Made by a program: the position numbers and the translations under genes
Assembly (NCBI GenBank): GCA_025716855.1
Contig: JAIXMQ010000028.1
Location: 62,001-126,000 of the forward strand
Direction of reading: 5' to 3'
Origin: Pilaira anomala
Taxonomy: Eukaryota > Mucoromycota > Mucoromycetes > Mucorales > Mucoraceae
DNA: 64,000 nt
Part shown: positions 1 through 10,215 of the stretch, one piece after another
How positions within the stretch are numbered: the stretch's first letter is position 1
Layout: each line of letters begins with the position of its first letter
Notes under the pieces: model-generated
What the model saw: the letters and a program-made list of their open reading frames with translations, nothing else
Told to the model about the DNA's origin: nothing
The model's database searches: none

Positions 1-186
1 TTCCTATTGTTACAATTTTTTTTATTTCAATTATCTTTTTCTCTCTTTCTCTTTTTCCCTCTTTTTATATAGATTCTTTATATTTATTTCATAGATATTA
101 AACACAAAAAAAAACATAGAGATTTGAAAAGAAAACGAAAACTCGAAAAAAAAAAATAGATTATACATATAAACAGAATAGACAAC

Positions 187-829
187 ATGGGAACTCCAGA
201 TGAATGGTTAGATACTGTTCGTAAATGTGAATACTTGCCAGAACAAGATATCAAGAAATTATGCGAGATGGTAAACTACAACTACTACTACACGCAAATA
301 GAAAATAAGAAAAACTAAAAAAAAAAGTGAAATATAGGTAAAAGAGTTATTAATGGAAGAATCGAATATTCAACCTGTTCAATCTCCAGTTACTGTTTGT
401 GGTGATATTCACGGTAAGTGAAATAAAAGTCTCCTATCACCCCCTTAAAAAAAAAAGCTAATAAGTCCACACAGGTCAATTTTATGACCTTTTAGAATTA
501 TTTAACGTAGGTGGTGATGTCAAAGACACCAATTATATTTTTATGGTAAGTATAGTCTAAATTATTTTTTATAATGATATTTTCTAACATAATTTTTTTT
601 AAAAAAAAAAAGGGTGATTACGTAGATCGTGGTTACTTTAGTTTAGAAACATTTACTCTTTTAATGGTCTTGAAAGCAAAGTAAGGGATTTTTAGACAAA
701 TGAATGAAAAAGACATGACAACTCATATAAATTAATTTAGATATCCAGATAAGATTACATTATTAAGAGGAAATCATGAAAGTAGACAAATTACACAAGT
801 ATATGGTTTTTATGGTAAGAAGAAGAAGA

Positions 830-868
<39 letters not shown>

Positions 869-1598
869 GATTATATTTTAAGTTTTCTTATGCAACATGA
901 ATTAGATGAATGTCAAACTAAATATGGTAATGCCAATGTATGGAAATATTGTTGTTCTGTTTTCGATTATTTGACTTTAGCTGCAGTGAGTATACTAGAA
1001 AGATAGAAAGGAAAGCAAGAGGTTTAATATATTGTTTAGATTATTGATGGAACGATATTATGTGTCCATGGTGGATTATCACCCGATATTAAAGCACTTG
1101 ATCAAATGCGAACTATTCATCGTTTACAAGAGATTCCCCATGAAGGTTCATTTTGTGATTTAATGTGGTCTGATCCAGACGATATAGAAACATGGGCAGT
1201 GAGTCCAAGAGGTGCAGGATGGTTATTTGGTGGTAAAGTGACAAGCGAGGTAAAGCATACATATATACATGAAAAAAAAAATGTATATACTTATATAATC
1301 GTTTCAGTTTAATCATATCAATGGATTATCATTAATTGCAAGAGCTCATCAATTGGTACAAGAAGGATACAAGTATATGTTTCCAAACGATGAATTAGTT
1401 ACAGTTTGGTCCGCGCCTAATTACTGTTATCGTTGTGGCAATGTTGCTTCAATTATGGAAGTACGTGATAATGAAACAAAATTCAAGATATTTGATGCTG
1501 TGCCTGATCAAGATCGATTTGCTCCCTTTTCTGTTAGAAATGGTATGAGTGGTGGTGGGTCAAAGATGGGAGGCACTGGAGGCCAATACTTTGTATAG
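187..1598 (+). CDS. sit4: PP6-type serine/threonine phosphatase catalytic subunit (Sit4/Ppe1)
   Basis: Metal-dependent PPP-family phosphatase; Sit4/PP6 acts with SAPS-type subunits in G1 progression and nutrient/TOR signalling (family knowledge). Exons are 187-270, 338-413, 475-545, 613-680, 741-814, 906-985, 1040-1249 and 1308-1598, giving 317 residues, the normal family length. The start [20 protein letters not shown] matches the Sit4/PP6 N-terminus rather than PP2A or PP4. All catalytic signatures are visible: GDIHG, GDYVDRG, GNHESRQ and the HGG loop, then [10 protein letters not shown] and [11 protein letters not shown]. The fifth intron (815-905) holds an (AGA)n/(GA)n tract. The chain ends QYFV, with valine where the PP2A-like group normally has leucine. 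The leader 1-186 is pyrimidine-rich then A-rich. The exact intron borders are by eye; the family call is secure. Confidence 0.93.
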
Positions 1599-2690
1599 TT
1601 TTTACTTTTTAATTTTTTTAATACGTCATATATAATAAACCATTGTTATTGTTTTCATCAATGAAAGTTTATGGGATCGTATATCCCGCTGATTCTCCAT
1701 CATTTCTCTATTGATACCACCATTCTTTCACCTTGATATTTCTTTCTGCATCTCTTATATATGACGTAAAATATATCCTTCTCTCTCTTATGATACTACT
1801 TCTAAATGACATCCCTTACACGTCTCTTCTGAGCTGTCTTAGTTAAATAAATTACAAGTTTAATCTGGTATATTCAATGATAAGGGGGCCGGAAAAAAAA
1901 AGTGAGAAAGCAATTCAATGATCGTTGTAAAGAAAAATGAACTGAAATAGGTTGATCTGTTTTAATATTCAAGGTTTCAACGTAGTAGAACGAACAAAGC
2001 TTTAGTTGAATTTGCTTATAGTCGATGTTATTAGTGTTTAAATCCAAGTTGATTTCCTTGGTATGGGTAATAAAAGGCTATCGTAGAAGGACATGTCAGA
2101 AAGGTTCAATTTTTTCCGTAAAGCCCCAGCCACGGTTCAGAACAGAGTCGATGGACTTTACCAGTTCTTACAGATTACCCAACAACTGATTGATATGATA
2201 AGAATGCGATACGTTCTTGTAAGCTGCAAAAAAAAGGGGGGACTTCCAGAACTGTCAATAAGATTGAGACTGAATGAACACAAGAAAACATTAATTGGTG
2301 AATAAAACAGAAAAGATATTGCTACAATATACTTACAGATGTTTTGTTGTTACTTCAACGGGCTGGCTTACTCTCTTCACCGCTGACAATTATCTCACTA
2401 TAATGTGCTCGAACGCAATATTTTTTTTAGACAGTACATGCAGTCTGCACAGAAAATAATACCAGTTATTGAGGTTTATAAGAACAACTTTCTGACAAAG
2501 TTATTGGAGCAACAATAGTATCTTACCATTAACAACATATATTATGCACGTTTTAAAGCTGCTCATCACTTGATACAATCTTTTATCCGGATACGGTATG
2601 CTGTAAAATAATTACTGCTACTACATCTGATTTACTTCTTCATGAATATTTCCTAAATATTCAACCTTTATATCTCTATTATCTAATCAT
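1599..2690. other. Intergenic: phosphatase 3' region and decayed repeat
   Basis: No convincing gene. The first part is the phosphatase 3' end, with an AATAAA-like signal near 1632. A 70-codon open frame at 2093-2305 has no recognisable domain. About 2499-2615 matches the repeat that recurs near 24194, 37637, 56453 and 56945 (the TACCATTgACAACA ... CTTGATACAA family). Confidence 0.5.
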
Positions 2691-3001
2691 TCAAACGCAT
2701 GAGATCCATCCAAGTCTTCTTTAAATCCTGTTCTCTTACTGAAACATCTACCGTAAAAGATGGTATGGCCATTATATATCGCAATAATTCACGCATAATA
2801 TTGATAGGAAACAAAGATGAATCAAAAATAAGGCGATCTTTGTTCATCAAAATCTTTGGAAGATAGTTAAATTAGAAAATATGAGATCTGATACAGAAAA
2901 ATTTTGGGGGCTAGGAAACTTTTGCATAAAATATCGTATCTGACTTTCAGTGTATACCATTTCCGAGGTACGTGTGAATTATTTGGATATCATCGCATGG
3001 A

Positions 3002-3602
3002 TTAATTATTGTATCCGGGTTCTATTTTACTTTCTGTCTCTGGTTTGCAAAACTGTAACTTTTCTAAATACGTACAACTTTCTATCATTGCATTAAAATT
3101 ACTTAATGATACATGGGAAGACTGATAATTTATAATGGGAGACTGTAACATTTCAAATTCGCTAATTTGATCCAATATTACTTGATATATCACTTCCTGA
3201 TTGAAATCGAATAAAGCATAATTTACTAATAAATGCGTCAATAATAATTTAAAATATAACTCAGTACGAGCTATAGAGTTCCAAGTCATTAGTTTTATAA
3301 TTTGCTGGTAAACTTTCTAAGCGAGACAATTTGCCTTGAACAGCATTCAATGAAATTCGAGTCTAAAATTCCGAGTCTATAGTATCATTATCAATTTCTA
3401 ATAGATACGGGCAATTTTCTGAAAGAGTGTTAAGTAAATTGTGTTTATCCCAAAGCCTTTGAGTTTCTGGGCTCCCGAATAGATTTCCTGCTTCTATCTC
3501 TTTAACGTAACCACCTAACTGAGGAGAGTTTGATATTGTGCGGATGAACTGAGAGCAATTGTTCGAAGATACCTTCACAACAGAATAGAGAAGCTCCATC
3601 AA
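3002..3602 (-). pseudogene. Decayed F-box/LRR-like gene fragment
   Basis: Two reverse-strand open pieces, 3363-3602 (79 codons) and 3002-3289 (95 codons), read one after the other but in different frames, with a stop at 3363-3365. Phrases such as SPQLGGYVKEIE, ENCPYLLEID and a C-terminal LEKLQF resemble the leucine-rich part of the large, fast-evolving F-box/LRR family common in Mucorales; that comparison is from memory. No start or F-box is intact, so this is most likely a dead copy. A real gene with an unrecognised intron across 3290-3362 is the alternative. Confidence 0.4.
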
Positions 3603-3989
3603 AGCTCTATACTATTCATATTACTTATAAGTTGAACTTCCAGCAATTCTCTTCTTTTCTATGTAGACGAGCGAACATGAGTTCCAAGATTTCAAAAAGG
3701 TAATGACATTTCTTTGAGGATACTACCTATTATATGTTGATTTTAAATGAAAGAAAAAAAAAAAAGCTTTTAAATACAATTCAATAACTATTTTGATTAT
3801 ATTAATAGGACAACAATTTATCACACAAAAATAAGTAAAATTTGAATAACATTTATTGCCTGGCATATGCTTTTATGTTACTATATATTGAGAAGTTTAA
3901 TTAAATGAAAAGATTTTTTTTTCTTTTTCAATAGACATGTCACAACAATAATAACAACAAGTATCTTTTATATGTAGCCATAAAGAACA

Positions 3990-4248
3990 ATTTGTTTCTT
4001 CACTTGTAAAATTTGAAGATCCTAGAAGAAGAGATGAATCACCAAAAGATTTTATTGATGCTCTTATGAATTTTATTAATAGTCACCCTGGATGGGTGAA
4101 GACGGGTATGGGTGGTGGTGAAGAAGAAGCATCTGTTGAACTCGTCGATTCAATTGTAGGTCTACTGAAAGTACTCGATAAATTCACTGAAGAAGATAAC
4201 GGTAGCTTATATACAACTATACTGGCGCTAAACTTAACTGGTAGATAA
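3990..4248 (+). pseudogene. SDR 3' stub fused to unrelated sequence
   Basis: From about 4079 the frame reads HPGWVKTGMGGGEEEASVEL and continues to a stop at 4248. This is the C-terminal quarter of the SDR at 35780-36617 (HPGWVKTDMGGEEASVEL). Upstream of 4079 the similarity stops abruptly. The same frame continues through about 35 codons of unrelated sequence (FEDPRRRDESPKDFIDAL). The NAD-binding site and catalytic residues are absent, and the last residues are frameshifted relative to the intact copy (LNLTGR instead of KLNW). It sits tail to tail with the SDR at 4343-5207, as the intact pair does at 34.8-36.6 kb, so it is the truncated partner of an inverted duplication. Confidence 0.8.
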
Positions 4249-4342
4249 TATCAATGAAGAAAATTAAATGTTTAATAAAGTTATAAGGTTATTAGACAAA
4301 TAGAATGAAATCTTTATTTTTGATATTTTTTTAAGAAAAAAT

Positions 4343-5207
4343 CTACCAAGGAAGTTCCTTGCCATCGTAGCTAATGAAAGAACCAGATTTCTCGAGTGTA
4401 GTAGATTCCAAAACCTTTAATAAACCTTCAATAGATACTTGGGGCTCAATATCTGCATTAGCACCACCCATATCGGTTTTAACCCAGCCTGGACAAGCGG
4501 CGTAAACAACGATATTGTCTTGCTTAAGGCTGTGAGCAAACATACGAGTGAGCATATTGAGAGCAGCTTTAGAAACACAATAGGCGGCTCCGCTACCACT
4601 GGGATTGGAAGTGTTAGCGAGAGTGATGGAACCAAGGGTAGAAGAAATGTTGACAATCTTCTTTGTCTTTTCTTGACCACGCTTACGAAGTAAAGGTAAG
4701 AATGCTTGTGTGATGTTGGAAACGCCAACGACGTTAGTGTTAAAGACATCGAAATAATTACTACCAGGACTGATAAAGTAAAAAGGTTTTAGTTTGACGG
4801 GTTTATATTAAATGATCTGTATACTTTACGTTTCTTTGATATCGACCTTAGCGTCTCCAGTAATACCAGCATTGTTAATTAAATAATCAACGCCATCGGG
4901 GGAAACTTTGGTGATTTCTTCGACAGCACTCTATTAAAAAAAAAGGGGGCAAGTTAGATAAAGATATGATGAATTCATACCTTTTTTTTTTTTATCGACA
5001 TGTTTCTTTTACCTTGATTGAGTTTTGATCAATAGCATCTAATTTAAAAGCAAAAACTTTTTTATTATCAACCAACTTTTGAAGACCTTCAGAGGCATCA
5101 GGATTACGTGCTAAAGCAATTACAGTATGACCTTTAGAAGAAATTTGTTTTACGAACTCGAGACCAAGTCCACGAGAAGCACCAGTAACAACGTATGTAG
5201 CAGACAT
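4343..5207 (-). CDS. Short-chain dehydrogenase/reductase, copy 1
   Basis: Classical-type SDR of the sniffer/C-factor-like group: an NAD(P)(H)-dependent oxidoreductase whose substrate cannot be told from sequence. Exons run 5207-5013, 4930-4830 and 4769-4343, giving 240 residues. Visible motifs are the Rossmann glycine motif TGASRGLG (8-15), NNAG (84-87), NISS (139-142), and the catalytic Y162 and K166 of YCVSK. Exon lengths (195, 101, 427) equal those of the copy at 34812-35682 exactly, and the first 65 residues are identical between the two. No targeting signal is seen, so it is probably cytosolic. The family is certain; the function is not. Confidence 0.9.
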
Positions 5208-5454
5208 TTTTTTAATATTTATTTAAATAAATAAACTTTTTGTATACATATATTTTTTTCTTATTTATATCGATTGTTCCGTTTCACGCAATGTAACGAA
5301 CAGGAACAAAATAACCTCGTCTTTTTTAAATTTAATTGGCGGAATTAAAATTAATCATTTTTCCGTCCTTTTGAATTAGTAAGTGCCGTAACAGTCCTGA
5401 TTTTGCATTAAAAATTACTTTGGCTCAAAAAGAAAGTACTAGAAAGCAAAATTG

Positions 5455-5513
5455 TAATCATCATTAATAAGCTAATCATCATTAATAAGCTAATCATCAT
5501 TAATAAGCTAATC
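5455..5513. repeat. 18-bp tandem repeat (3.3 units) in the SDR promoter
   Basis: The unit TAATCATCATTAATAAGC occurs three times in a row and is followed by a partial TAATC. It lies about 250 bp upstream of the SDR start at 5207. The paralogous promoter has one unit only (reverse complement at 34527-34545). Confidence 0.9.
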
Positions 5514-5559
5514 CCAGAAACAAGCAAAAACCAGTACCTTCTCCTAAACTTTATTTGGC

Positions 5560-6190
5560 ATATCTTATAAACTTTCCTTTTTACATAGAGTAACTGTAAG
5601 CGTCAATCACCTCAGTCATATCCACTTAATACGAGAAATTCCATCATCAACCACCCATTTTTTTCTCCAAATTAACCAGTTTTTTTTTTTTAAAAAAAAA
5701 AATCACCAAGACATTTTGAAACTACCATTGCGTTACTGTAGCAGAGCTCCTGTACTATATTACGTGTTTAATGACTTTGATTAGTTTTTTTTTTTTTTCG
5801 AAAAAGGGGGTATACTGTAGATAAGGCTCTCTGTTGCAGCGAAAAAAAAAATTTTTTTGAGCCAATCAAATCATCTAAAAAAGTGAGAAAAAAAGGTTTT
5901 GGAAGCTACCTTTTCAGTAATATGTCTAATATTTTTATGCTTTTTCTAATGATTTAAAAATTGAATCGAGATTCATGGTAATTGTAAGAAATTCAAATTA
6001 CAGTTTCTGTTAGGGCAAGGTTATTCTTCATATCTAAACATATAAATACGAGTATTTAGCGAGATGCGCCTTCAAATTCTGCAGCGATGTCATATTATAT
6101 TAAATAATAAAATAGTTGATAATAGAATGACTTTAAAGAAATTTTGATCCATATCTCGATTTTTTTCCATTTTAGGCTTAAAAAAGGGGG
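5560..6190 (+). repeat. Dispersed repeat R1, copy a
   Basis: Shares an ordered series of blocks with 7595-8165 (same orientation) and 33945-34480 (opposite): a CCATC..CACCCA block, GAAgCTACCATTG, CGTGTTtAaTGACcTTGATTAG, a T-run, AGCCAATcAAATCATCTAAAA, TTTATGCTtTTTctAATGATgTAAAAAT, and AAATTACAGTTTcTGTTAGG. No long open frame and no clear terminal inverted repeats are seen. It may be a non-autonomous element or a repeated promoter-proximal segment. Confidence 0.65.
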
Positions 6191-6479
6191 GGAGGGGGGC
6201 ATCCATAGGGATTTACGCTATGTGTAACGTTATTTAGCTGTATGTAACGTAACATTACACTTTTTCAGAAATTATTTGCGCATTTTTGAAAACCCCATTT
6301 TTTCTGGGTAGAGTATGTCATTACCCTTATTTAAGCATTTCTGTATTATGAATGAAGGGTTTATATTTAGTTGGTTAGTGATTAATTTGTTGATTGAAAT
6401 ATATGTTTGCAATATATTAACATTGTTAATATTACGCATAAGGCGCGAATCTATGATGTTGTCTCATAAATAAAGTCAA

Positions 6480-6755
6480 GTGATACCTGGTGTTTGGAAC
6501 AATACGACAGAAAAGCTCTTTAGCGATGGTTTAGGGCGCAAAGATGGTTTCGAAGTGATCATTATGGAGTCTTCCGGTCCGTATTCTACTGAAAATATTG
6601 ACCATTCTGTTGAAGATACCTCGAAACTCATAATCCTGACAACCAATTCTCTAAGAAACGAAATACTGCAATACCAAGAGACGCGTATTCTTCATAGAAG
6701 AAGAATGATTAACCAAGAAGGTTTCAAGAACAATATTGGGATCGTCGATGGTTAA
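6480..6755 (+). pseudogene. Open fragment of an unrecognised protein family
   Basis: A 91-codon open frame starting at a GTG (no ATG in place), preceded in-frame by readable codons and ended by TAA at 6755. It contains FEVIIMESSGPYSTENIDHS and a basic stretch RILHRRRMINQEG. The composition is that of a real protein rather than the surrounding A/T-rich spacer. The ESSGPY-type segment recalls hypothetical proteins repeated in Mucorales genomes, but I cannot name the family. No start, splice pattern or partner exon was found, so it is probably a gene remnant. Confidence 0.35.
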
Positions 6756-7594
6756 CATAACATCCTCCATAAGATCATGCGTTCATTGACCGTTTTCATT
6801 ATAAATATTGCTTTGTCTATCTTTATAAAAAAAAAAAAAGAGTTCTTCACAATCATACATAAAAACTAAGAGGCCTATGGCAGCGAAAACTTATTCCTGT
6901 GAGAGCAAAAATTTAATTCCTGATTGGCCGACATTTTACTTTTAATTAAGCGATACTTTACTTCTGATTGGGCGAAATTTTATTTGTGATTGGGCGACAT
7001 TTTGTTCTGTCCAGACGACATAATTTATTGGATCAACTATACTAACAACAATCAGGGTAAAAAAAAAAAAATGACAGTTCGGAATCAAGGGTAAAAAAAA
7101 CTTGTATCACTTTTGTTTATCACTTCTTGATTTAGCCAAGAAAAGAGATTTGATGATAAAAAAACCTGTGTTTATCTCCTTAAATTGGATTTACATATAA
7201 CTCAAAGAGATGATAATGTACATAATACATGATGCATTTGATTATTTTTAAGCCCAAAGGTATCGTATTCTCTCTTCCTTGCTTTTTTTCTCACTCTCTC
7301 TCTTTTTTTTTTTTTTGTATACATAGATAAATTAAATTAAGAAACATAACTGATGAACAAGGCTTTCATTCGACCGGAAGAGTTACAGCTGTAAAGAATC
7401 GTGACCATCAACCAAAAGTACACAATTTACTAGTCCTGTTCGTGAAAGAATGTTGGACATGTATATCAGTCAAAGTTCTTTTTGACAAAAGATATTTTTC
7501 AAAATAGAAAAGTGTCTTGTTTTTTTTTTAAAAAAACAAGTGCCACAATTCTAATTTACTTCTCTGCTTAACCATTTTATCATTTTATATTCCT

Positions 7595-8165
7595 GGATTT
7601 TTCTCATATAAGTTACACGACAAGAAAAGCCAACACGTTTCAGAAGTGGAATGATATAAAATGATTTTTAGCATTGTATGAAACGCCACTCACCTCGATT
7701 TTCTAATTCATTCCAAATCACCCAGTTTTTTTTTTTGTTTTTTGTAAAAATAAACGAGCCCTTTTGAAGCTACCATTGTATAACGTTAGTAAAGCCTACG
7801 TGTTTACTGACCTTGATTAGTTTTTTTTGATAAAGTTTTTTTTTTTTTTTTTTTTTATGGCGGGAAAAAGTCTTAGCCAATAAAATCATCTAAAATGGGA
7901 ATTTTTTTTTTTTTTTGTAGGTAAAAGTCAGCCAGCCGCAGGTATATCTTGGCATTGCAGAGGTTTTATAATCTAAATTATTAATGGTTCTTAATGTAAA
8001 AATTTTATGCTCTTTTGAATGATGTAAAAATCAAAGAAAGCCAATAGTAAAGGTTCATGGTTATTATGAAAAACTTAAATTACAGTTTTTGTTAGGACAA
8101 GTAAATTTTTCATGTAAAGTGACTTTAATTTGACAAGATACAAATTTTGGACGACATACTTTATA
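7595..8165 (+). repeat. Dispersed repeat R1, copy b
   Basis: Independent copy of the block series described at 5560-6190. Examples are GAAGCTACCATTGTATAACG near 7767, the TGACCTTGATTAG block near 7809, AGCCAATAAAATCATC near 7875, and AAATTACAGTTTTTGTTAGG near 8076. Its end (CTTTAATTTGACAAGATA, 8124-8141) also matches the reverse strand near 34000. It is followed directly by a long A-run (8181-8207). Confidence 0.65.
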
Positions 8166-8279
8166 GGCGCTACAATTATGTAAAAAAAAAAAAAAAAAAA
8201 AAAAAAATTAAATTTGGAGTTTACATTTGAAATATCATTGGTGATCTTTTTAAGAAACATGGAGTGTAACAACAAAAAA

Positions 8280-8661
8280 AAAAAAACACATGCAACTCTT
8301 TTTCTTTTTATTTTTTTTTCAAATTGTAATTTGTAAATAAATAATAATAAAAAAAAAAGGTACGATTTTTTTTTTTTAAAGTTTTTATTGTCTTGTTAAC
8401 AACATGATAAGATTAAAAAGTGCACTCTCTCTTTCTCTTTCTCTTTTTGTTTCTCCTTTTTTAAGAATGTCTCCACAATAAGGGGCGCTCATCGTTACCA
8501 ACTCATTTGATTGGTAACAAAATCTGTAGTACGACATGACACAATACAAAGGGCGTATAACACTTTTTTATCACAATTGTTTTTTTTTTTTTTCGAAAAA
8601 GCAAAGAAAGAAGCAAAATTATAACTATAAATAATAACCCCACTTATTGTCATTATTCTCG

Positions 8662-8702
<41 letters not shown>

Positions 8703-9323
8703 CCTAAAAATCATTGTAACCAACAATGATGATACTCCTTTATGTACAATGATACTAAAGAACTTCTCATAGACAAGTTTTATTAAAATGTTGTTTATAT
8801 ACACTTGGCAAAAAAAAAAAATCTCTTTCTTTATTCGGCCGCTCGGACCGTATCTTAATAAGGAAATGAGAATAATAATTTCTTATTTTAATCAGAAAAA
8901 TAAAGTTTATAAAGGCGGGCGCGCGCGCGAACGCGGACAAATAAAGAAAGTAAGACTAAATACGCGTTTTCTAATTTGAAGAATTTAACAACTGTATTAG
9001 AAAGGTTAAAATATAGAAATCAAGAGAAGAAAAGTAAAAGAAGATCTAAGATTATTATAGATATCTATATTATACAAAAGGCTTAGCGCGCCACAAAAAA
9101 TGGATCATTATGATGAAACGATCGAGCACACACACACACACACACACACATAACAATTTTCCGCAGTACACTGCGCGCCTGTATATTTTACTCCCCCCAA
9201 TCGCTAATCTACGTTTCAAAAAAAAAAAAAATTATAAAAAGAAATTCCTTTCAAATTTTTTTTTTTCTTTTTTCTTTCTGTTTTAATTACACATAATACA
9301 CACTTTTTTTTTAAAAAAAGAAA
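8280..9323. other. Gene-free A/T-rich spacer and leader of the 9324 gene
   Basis: Contains a 37-nt A-run (8662-8698), a GC-alternating patch GCGGGCGCGCGCGCGAACGC near 8915, and a (CA)12 microsatellite at 9127-9150. A TATAAAAA motif lies near 9232, about 90 bp before the ATG at 9324, and could serve as a core promoter. Open frames here are low-complexity only. Confidence 0.5.
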
Positions 9324-9860
9324 ATGACAGACACTATAGTTTATTCACAACAACATCATGATTTCTATCAACATGATTCAGAAACACTTAAATTTACATA
9401 TCATCATTTAATTCAAGAAAAGCAACAACGTCGACTTTCATTCTCTAGTTTATTACAAAAGAGACCTAGTTTAATGGGTCGTAAATTATCTATCTTCTCT
9501 CGTCAAAAGAAACCTCAACTTAAATTAATGATTCCCATGTCTGTTACAAAAGAAAGCGAACTGGAAAGAATGGATACTTCTGCTAGTGATAGTACTACAG
9601 ATGATAATGATGAAGAAGAAGGTCCAATCACTCCCACAAGTCCTACCGCTTCTTTATATTTTAAACAACCCGTTTCTTCTGTCGATTTAGAAACTGCCAT
9701 CACAACTCCAACAACAAATAATACTCCTTTAATGGATTATTCTGGTAAAGGTTATTCAAACTTTTATATAAAGTTGCCAAATGGAAATTGGATGGTTAGA
9801 GTAAGAGATGGTAATCGAAAGATTGTTGGTACATATGAAATTGATGGTTCTATGATTTAA
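9324..9860 (+). CDS. Small uncharacterised protein with conserved-looking C-terminus
   Basis: Single-exon gene of 178 residues; function not recognised. The first third is basic and Ser/Gln rich (QQRRLSFSSLLQKRPSLMGR), giving several RxxS-type phosphorylation contexts. The middle is acidic and Ser/Thr/Pro rich (TTDDNDEEEGPITPTSPTAS). The last 33 residues form a compact hydrophobic/charged module (FYIKLPNGNWMVRVRDGN ... GTYEIDGSMI) that looks like a two- or three-strand beta element. No signal peptide or membrane segment is seen. The start is preceded by an A-rich leader, and several AATAAA-like signals follow near 10122. Ordered codon usage and the structured tail argue that it is a real gene. 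Confidence 0.7.
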   Translation: MTDTIVYSQQHHDFYQHDSETLKFTYHHLIQEKQQRRLSFSSLLQKRPSLMGRKLSIFSRQKKPQLKLMIPMSVTKESELERMDTSASDSTTDDNDEEEGPITPTSPTASLYFKQPVSSVDLETAITTPTTNNTPLMDYSGKGYSNFYIKLPNGNWMVRVRDGNRKIVGTYEIDGSMI

Positions 9861-9933
9861 GAAGGGAAAAAAAAAAATTTTTTTTTTTTCTTTTGATAAT
9901 ACTATTTTACTTTCCTTATTATACCCTTTTCCA

Positions 9934-9964
<31 letters not shown>

Positions 9965-10179
9965 TACTCTTCTTTTTTTTTTTTTTTTGTACATTTCTCA
10001 TTATTTCACATTTTTTATTCCTTTCAATAACCCACATATTTATTATATTATACCTCCTCTCTCTCTCACTCACTCACATACTCTATCTATTTCTTTCATT
10101 TTTGTTCCTCTATGCAATCAATAAATAAAAACATCTTAAAACTGTAATAAACACATGCATTTTCATAAAAAAAAAAAAC

Positions 10180-10215
<36 letters not shown>

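Larger units (their letters stand above)
4072..6190. repeat. Left arm of a ~2.1-kb inverted duplication (SDR block)
   Basis: Read on the reverse strand, this stretch parallels 33945-35935 on the forward strand: SDR 3' stub, SDR gene, its promoter, then a shared upstream element. Matching landmarks outside the coding part include the ACCTCGTC/GACGAGGT box near 5312 and 34670, the ATTTTGGCTT-type stretch near 5420 and 34570, and GAGCCAATCAAATCAT near 5860, matching the reverse complement near 34340. Similarity stops near the G-run at about 6185. Confidence 0.75.

Noticed and set aside
8075..8275. Reverse-strand frame over repeat R1
   Set aside because: Runs through a 27-nt A tract and the repeat's conserved non-coding blocks; no codon bias.
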